From Calliopsis andreniformis (Eukaryota > Arthropoda > Insecta > Hymenoptera > Andrenidae), in contig NC_135069.1 of assembly GCF_051401765.1 (NCBI RefSeq), positions 11,386,501 through 11,450,500 of the forward strand: a DNA stretch of 64,000 nucleotides, read 5' to 3'. Below are positions 59,936 through 64,000 of the stretch, piece by piece. Position 1 is the stretch's first letter. Every line of letters starts with the position of its first letter. The translations under genes were made by a program, and so were the position numbers. Below the pieces are notes generated by a model, which saw only the letters and a program-made list of their open reading frames with translations, made no database searches and was not told the DNA's origin.

Positions 59936-60600
59936 GACACGTGTTACGTGTAACTATAACCTGGGATGAAAATCGCAACTAGAACAGAGCAGTTCTGCAT
60001 TATCAGAGGGCTTTTCTGTTCCAGCTGCATCACCTTTTTTCGCTATTAGAGACTGCGTAAACGAGTTTTAAGCGCTCGGCTGTTCTGGATCTGATCGAAC
60101 AGCACGTTCGAGCTCCGTTAGCTTTTCGATAGGCGATAATTGAGATTAATTGGTGGGAAAAAAGTTTTTTTATGCTTAAAAAGTCCCCGGGACTCGCCCT
60201 TTGCAGGCAAAGCGGGATGCCATTTAAATCTGCATCGCAGTTAATTAATTAATCTCGTATCGTCATTTCCATCGGAGCGCATAAAACGCGGGCAGTGCAT
60301 TATTTTAAAATCCCGTTTGCATAATTTTTCAAACGTGAATAAACGAATTCCACGCTAGAGTCGTTCCCGTAAAAAGCTCGGCTCGTTCGCTCCACACAGG
60401 CGCACAGACCCTTGCGCGATTTCCTCTGCCTACGCCAATGGATTTTATCGAGGGCCGTCGACTAACTGGCTTTTTGGCGCATTTTATTATATCGTGTAAT
60501 GAGTCCCTGCGCCTCGTCACGTTGTGCCCTGCATCTCAAAGGGACGCCCCATTCATCTTGAAAAGGGGGCCCGGTAATGACGACGATAAAATATGATGTG
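59936..60600. promoter_or_regulatory. Candidate conserved noncoding element
   Basis: After a short block resembling 22.34 kb, the sequence from about 60100 is dense in TTAATTAATTAAT, GCATAATTTTTC, CATTTAAATCTGC and similar words with interspersed CpGs. This texture is typical of insect developmental enhancers. No protein frame is convincing. It lies about 300 bp upstream of the recursive splice site. Confidence 0.3.
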
Positions 60601-60770
60601 CCTTGCACAGTTTCTCGACCCTAGCCTCACCTGACGCGGCAGCAGCCTCCCCGGAGCTAACGAAAGTAGCAAAAGCACCAAGGGTACGACCGTGTTCCCT
60701 TCCAGCAACTCGGTCGTGTTCGTTTCCATTGTATACCCCTATTGTTTCGCTGGAATTCCGACGTTTCTCA

Positions 60771-60812
60771 CCGTTAACCTTTGTCCTTCTCGTTTCTCTG
60801 TTTCAGGTAAGT
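60771..60812 (+). promoter_or_regulatory. Recursive (zero-exon) splice site
   Basis: A branch-like GTTAAC (60773-60778), the pyrimidine-rich tract TTTGTCCTTCTCGTTTCTCT and TTTCAG end at 60806, immediately followed by GTAAGT (60807-60812). This head-to-head joining of a strong acceptor and a consensus donor is the hallmark of ratchet points in long Drosophila introns, where the upstream exon is spliced to the site and the regenerated donor is used again (established knowledge). A further GG/GTAAGC at 60863 could define a 56-nt skipped exon. It implies plus-strand transcription of a long intron across this region. Confidence 0.6.
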
Positions 60813-60862
60813 GCTCACCAGTCTTTTTCTTTCGCCTACTGTGATGTGGAGATCGCCATTGG

Positions 60863-61014
60863 GTAAGCATCTCTTTTACTTTCGCTGCCTTGGAACATAA
60901 CGCGATGAGGCTCAAACCTTGAGACCCTCATTGTCACTGCTGAGCACAATATATCAATCGGTTTGATTATATCTGTGCTTGTAAGCAAAATTACCTAATT
61001 TATAGGTCTTTTTT
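60863..61014. other. Short spacer downstream of the ratchet site
   Basis: No feature other than the donor-like GTAAGC at its start. Confidence 0.4.
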
Positions 61015-61220
61015 AGAGATAGATATTGTCAGTTTTACAGTTTTCAACTTCAGTATTGTCTTATGGACTTCTGTCTTTAAACCTTTATTAAGTGAGAAAT
61101 TCTACTGTCTTTTCTCGTTTCTGCAAATATGAATTGTATATTCTGGATGTTAATTAAGGCCTAAACTCGAATTTTTTGAGAATGTAATATAAGTTGTTTT
61201 GCCTTACAGCCACAGATATA
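61015..61220 (+). repeat. Dispersed repeat family A, fullest copy
   Basis: This copy shows the blocks in order: TTTTCAACTTCAGTATTGTC, GGACTTCTGTCTTTAAACC, TTAAGTGAGAAATTCTACTG, GCAAATATGAATTGTATATTC, GGATGTTAATTAAGGCC, TAAACTCGAATTTTTTGAG, TTGTTTTGCCTTACAGCCAC. It is the best reference for the others. No coding frame is shared and no terminal repeats were found, so a SINE-like, MITE-derived or solo-end origin is open. Confidence 0.65.
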
Positions 61221-62165
61221 GTTGGTCCCGAAGTATAATATAGTTGTAAAATTAATCGAACAGTAAAATAAACAAGTTTGGGACATTAGAAAATGAGAGA
61301 GCCTCTTGCAGAACTACGATCAGTTGCTCATTACCTGTTTATATTAGACAACATCTTCACCTATTTTCTCAATTCACTACACTACATTTCTAACCAAACT
61401 ATATCTACATACAGTTGTTCTGCGCATTGCTACTCGAATTTGTCTTTCAAACCAAATTCGCGTTACTATGTAACTATCTCACGAACGTCCATTTAAATAT
61501 CGTAAGTCATGCGCATAATGGGTTCACTATACGCTAAATGGAGATGTTAAATCCTCGTGTTGTTACGAAGCCATGAGACGATTACGAAGAGAGAAGATTC
61601 GAGTATCCTATGAGGAGAGTATTAAAACTATAACTGGGGCAGCAGGCTGGTCGGTAATACGGCTGGGGAGCTTTGTCCAAGAGTCGATGGACTCTTACTT
61701 AGCCTCGATATAGGTTCGTCAGAGCGTAATAGAATGACAGGCCACGAGAGTGTTGGTCGAGCACGATGGGAAGGGTGCATTAGCCTAATCCGACGATCCT
61801 CGTCGACTATGAGAAGTATCGTATCCACCCTACCGAATCAATCAGCATCTATCCGTAACGTCTACCTTCGTGGGTGGTCGAGTAGAGCGGTAGTTTTCTT
61901 TAGTGCGCTGTAATGGCCGTTAAATGTAACCTACTATGCCTACGAGGCTGTTCAGTTTGCACGAGCTCTGCGCTGCCGATCGTGATTTACGCGAATCTAA
62001 CCGGTCATTGTTATTTGCTTCGACTACGAGGAACATGTGTTCGGATCTTGAGACTCGTGCTTGTATTTGTGGGAATGGGGCTATGCATTTTTGCTGAAAT
62101 CTTTACGTATTTCTTTGAAATACATACGTGTTGTGTAAAATAGAAAATGACTATGCACGTGTAGT
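61221..62165. other. Mixed spacer with GC-moderate island
   Basis: Short frames (plus 61293-61496, minus 61628-61828, plus 61913-62143) show no recognisable domain. Confidence 0.4.
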
Positions 62166-62350
62166 AGGTTGGTCATTGATAATTAGAGAGAAAATATACA
62201 ATTTTTTAATTGAAACTTAAAAATTTTGGAACGACATTTATCCACTTTAACAAAAACTCAGATAGTTTATATCGTTACTTGAAGCGTTCTTGTGAAATGT
62301 AGCGTAAATAATAAAATTGAAAATTTTGTTTTTTGGTTAAAAACTGTTGC
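62166..62350 (+). mobile_element. Possible mariner 5' end (tentative)
   Basis: TAGGTTGGTCATTGATAATT begins a stretch with GAGAGAAAATATACAATTTT, AATTGAAACTTAAAAATTTT and GCGTTCTTGTGAAATG words, a layout like the untranslated leader of insect mariner elements. No transposase frame follows and no right terminal repeat was found. Related to the solo end at 43573. Confidence 0.3.
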
Positions 62351-62700
62351 ACGTACCATATAGAATAATTTTAAGATTTAGGTTACTTTTCAGAAGAACG
62401 CTTCCTTTTAACCCTTTGAATGTCCAATAAATGAAATAACTGGAATAATAATAAGGTCTAAAATACATACCTTATGTGTAATTACTTCTTGTGAACTTTC
62501 TCTTTAGTTGCTTCTTCGTTAATTATCAACTAGTATTTCACTGATTTATGTATTTACTATTTGAACGTATGGCACACAGACTACACACTAAGATGGTTAA
62601 AAGATTAAAAAATATCTTGCTAAAAGATCACTTTACTATATCACTGTGTCCCATTAAAAAATGGGTCCCAAATTAAAAGATGAAAATCAAATAATGGACT
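62351..62700. other. AT-rich spacer
   Basis: No feature. GTGTCCCATTAAAAAATGGG near 62647 is a small palindrome with a GTCCC word. Confidence 0.4.
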
Positions 62701-63400
62701 CTCCAATTGATATCACCGCACGTTTCCATAAATACATGGCTCGGTCAGCTTCTAGTTCGCACTAATCCGAACAAATCATCCTTTTCCCCCATGTATCGTT
62801 TCCTGTTCGTCCGAGTGTGAGAAGTATTGAGCTCACCCCTAACAGGCGTCAAAACGGCCCACTTTGTCGAGCTACAATGGGCCGTATCGGTCAGGGGAAG
62901 AGGGCACCCCAAGCCACCAACAGAAATAATAACTCGAAATAAATACTTGCGCCCACGGAACCCCCCTTGGCCCAGCCACGTATTAAATAAATATAACACC
63001 CGCGTAATATGGCTGTTAGGAAAGGCTGTCAGGCGCGGTCGACCCCGTTTGCACCCCATCAATTGCATGCGGTTGTCTATCATCCCCTCCTTTATACTCT
63101 CACCGCAATATAAACCACTATCCGCACGAGGTACTGAATGGAAGTGGATTGCCATACATCCACCGTATCCGTCTCGTTTAACGCCAAAATAGTGTCGAGC
63201 AAGTGCATCGCCGTCTTTTCCACTTGTTACATTTTCGAGCCTTTGGGGAGTTCGTAATTGCGCATAGTTTCACTGTGACAGTTTGGGAGACGACTGTTTT
63301 CGTGACTAGAGTCGATATCGGTGAGGTCATTGACGTGTGACTTGTGATATGTGCCATGTATAGTACCGAGGGTCGATATCTATACATGTGACTGTTTTTA
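62701..63400. promoter_or_regulatory. Candidate conserved noncoding island
   Basis: A ~400-bp block (62745-63192) is open on both strands (136 and 121 residues) yet neither product is recognisable. The block is unusually rich in GC-containing words beside AATAAATA and TAAATAAATA runs, as seen in deeply conserved insect noncoding elements. Coding on either strand cannot be fully excluded. Confidence 0.3.
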
Positions 63401-64000
63401 CCTTGTAATTCATGCGTTAGCTTGTTTGAATTATGTATTGAAAATTTCCTATGCTGAAAAAGTGAACATTGTAGGGAGATTATAGTGGGTTTTGTAGAAA
63501 CTTGTGTTTTCGCTAAGTTTCAGTTCTCTTAGTTTCTTTTCAAGTCAAACGTGCATAGAGACTATTTTTTGAAGTATGAAATAAGAAAATAATAACGAGA
63601 CTGCGGTATTTTATGCAATTTCATATTTTTATAGACACGCTGAACAAAAAGTTGCTTCACTTATTAAATACTATACATTGTATATGTATCTGCACTCTAT
63701 TTTTCATGTTTTCTACGTTTTTGAATGTTATACATATGCATTCTGCAACTTCTTATACATTTCAAATTTCCATAAATGCATAAAAGTCAGTAGTCTAATG
63801 ATAACAGTGAAATAATGAGACGTCTAAAATGCATACTTGTTTCTATTTAAACGGTAACTTAAGAAAAATTCTTTTAAATTATACAACTGTTCCCTAATAG
63901 TAGATTTAATATTGTATTTGTGTTTAATTTTTCGGATGAAGACTGAAGTCAATTTTTGAAATGTTGCAAAAATTTCACTGTTTAATATTTTTTATTCTTT
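63401..64000. other. AT-rich spacer to window end
   Basis: No supported feature. Confidence 0.5.

Noticed and set aside
62745..63192. Possible exon open on both strands
   Set aside because: No recognised domain or convincing splice-site pair. Kept only as a candidate conserved noncoding island.

Overview
The window looks like about 64 kb of nuclear DNA from an insect. A bee, ant or wasp fits best, but I infer this only from overall character: an AT-rich background broken every few kilobases by short CpG-bearing GC-rich islands, short MITEs ending in TACAGGGTG-type termini, a DUF4817-bearing transposon remnant, arthropod-style non-LTR retrotransposon tails, and a fly-style recursive splice site. 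No rRNA, tRNA, CRISPR array, bacterial operon or viral gene is visible. I recognise no cellular protein-coding gene. Every long open frame I examined is a compositional by-product of a GC-rich island (often open on both strands at once) or part of a transposon. The window is therefore best read as intronic or intergenic DNA of a large, sparsely coding locus.

The strongest gene-level clue is near the right end. A polypyrimidine tract runs into TTTCAG, which abuts GTAAGT with no exon between (junction 60806|60807, plus strand). This is the arrangement of a recursive (ratchet) splice site and suggests that at least the right part lies inside a long plus-strand intron. Possible promoter or first-exon islands are at 40.5-41.3 kb and 54.5-55.3 kb. 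Islands rich in TAAT/ATTA cores around 19.4-20.0, 21.1-21.8, 28.8-29.1, 60.1-60.5 and 62.7-63.2 kb look like candidate conserved noncoding elements or enhancers.

Mobile DNA and repeats explain much of the rest. From left to right they are: a hAT-like nonautonomous element (13.9-14.4 kb); a 91-bp MITE (15.7 kb); a dispersed ~200-bp repeat family with five copies (16.7, 17.6, 29.9, 54.0, 61.1 kb); two copies of a TIR element carrying GTCCCAGTA motifs (17.9 and 57.8-58.3 kb); two small inverted-repeat elements (24.1-24.4 kb); a 5'-truncated minus-strand LINE tail (28.1 kb); a fold-back-like element (29.3-29.9 kb); a nine-copy, ~184-bp satellite-like array (32.0-33.6 kb); a Tc1-type MITE (34.0 kb); a 5'-truncated LINE inserted at the tip of an unclassified DNA transposon (36.0-37.5 kb); a TIR element with a broken DUF4817 remnant (39.0-39.8 kb); a Tc1-type MITE (42.1 kb); a pogo/Tigger-like element (43.9-44.6 kb); and a MITE with 80-bp arms (57.5-57.7 kb).

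No previously undescribed defence or metabolic system is evident. The items most worth a second look are the recursive splice site, the nested LINE/DNA-transposon insertion with its exact target duplication, the seven-copy 15-bp motif within that DNA transposon, the satellite array, and the repeat families found at several places in the window.
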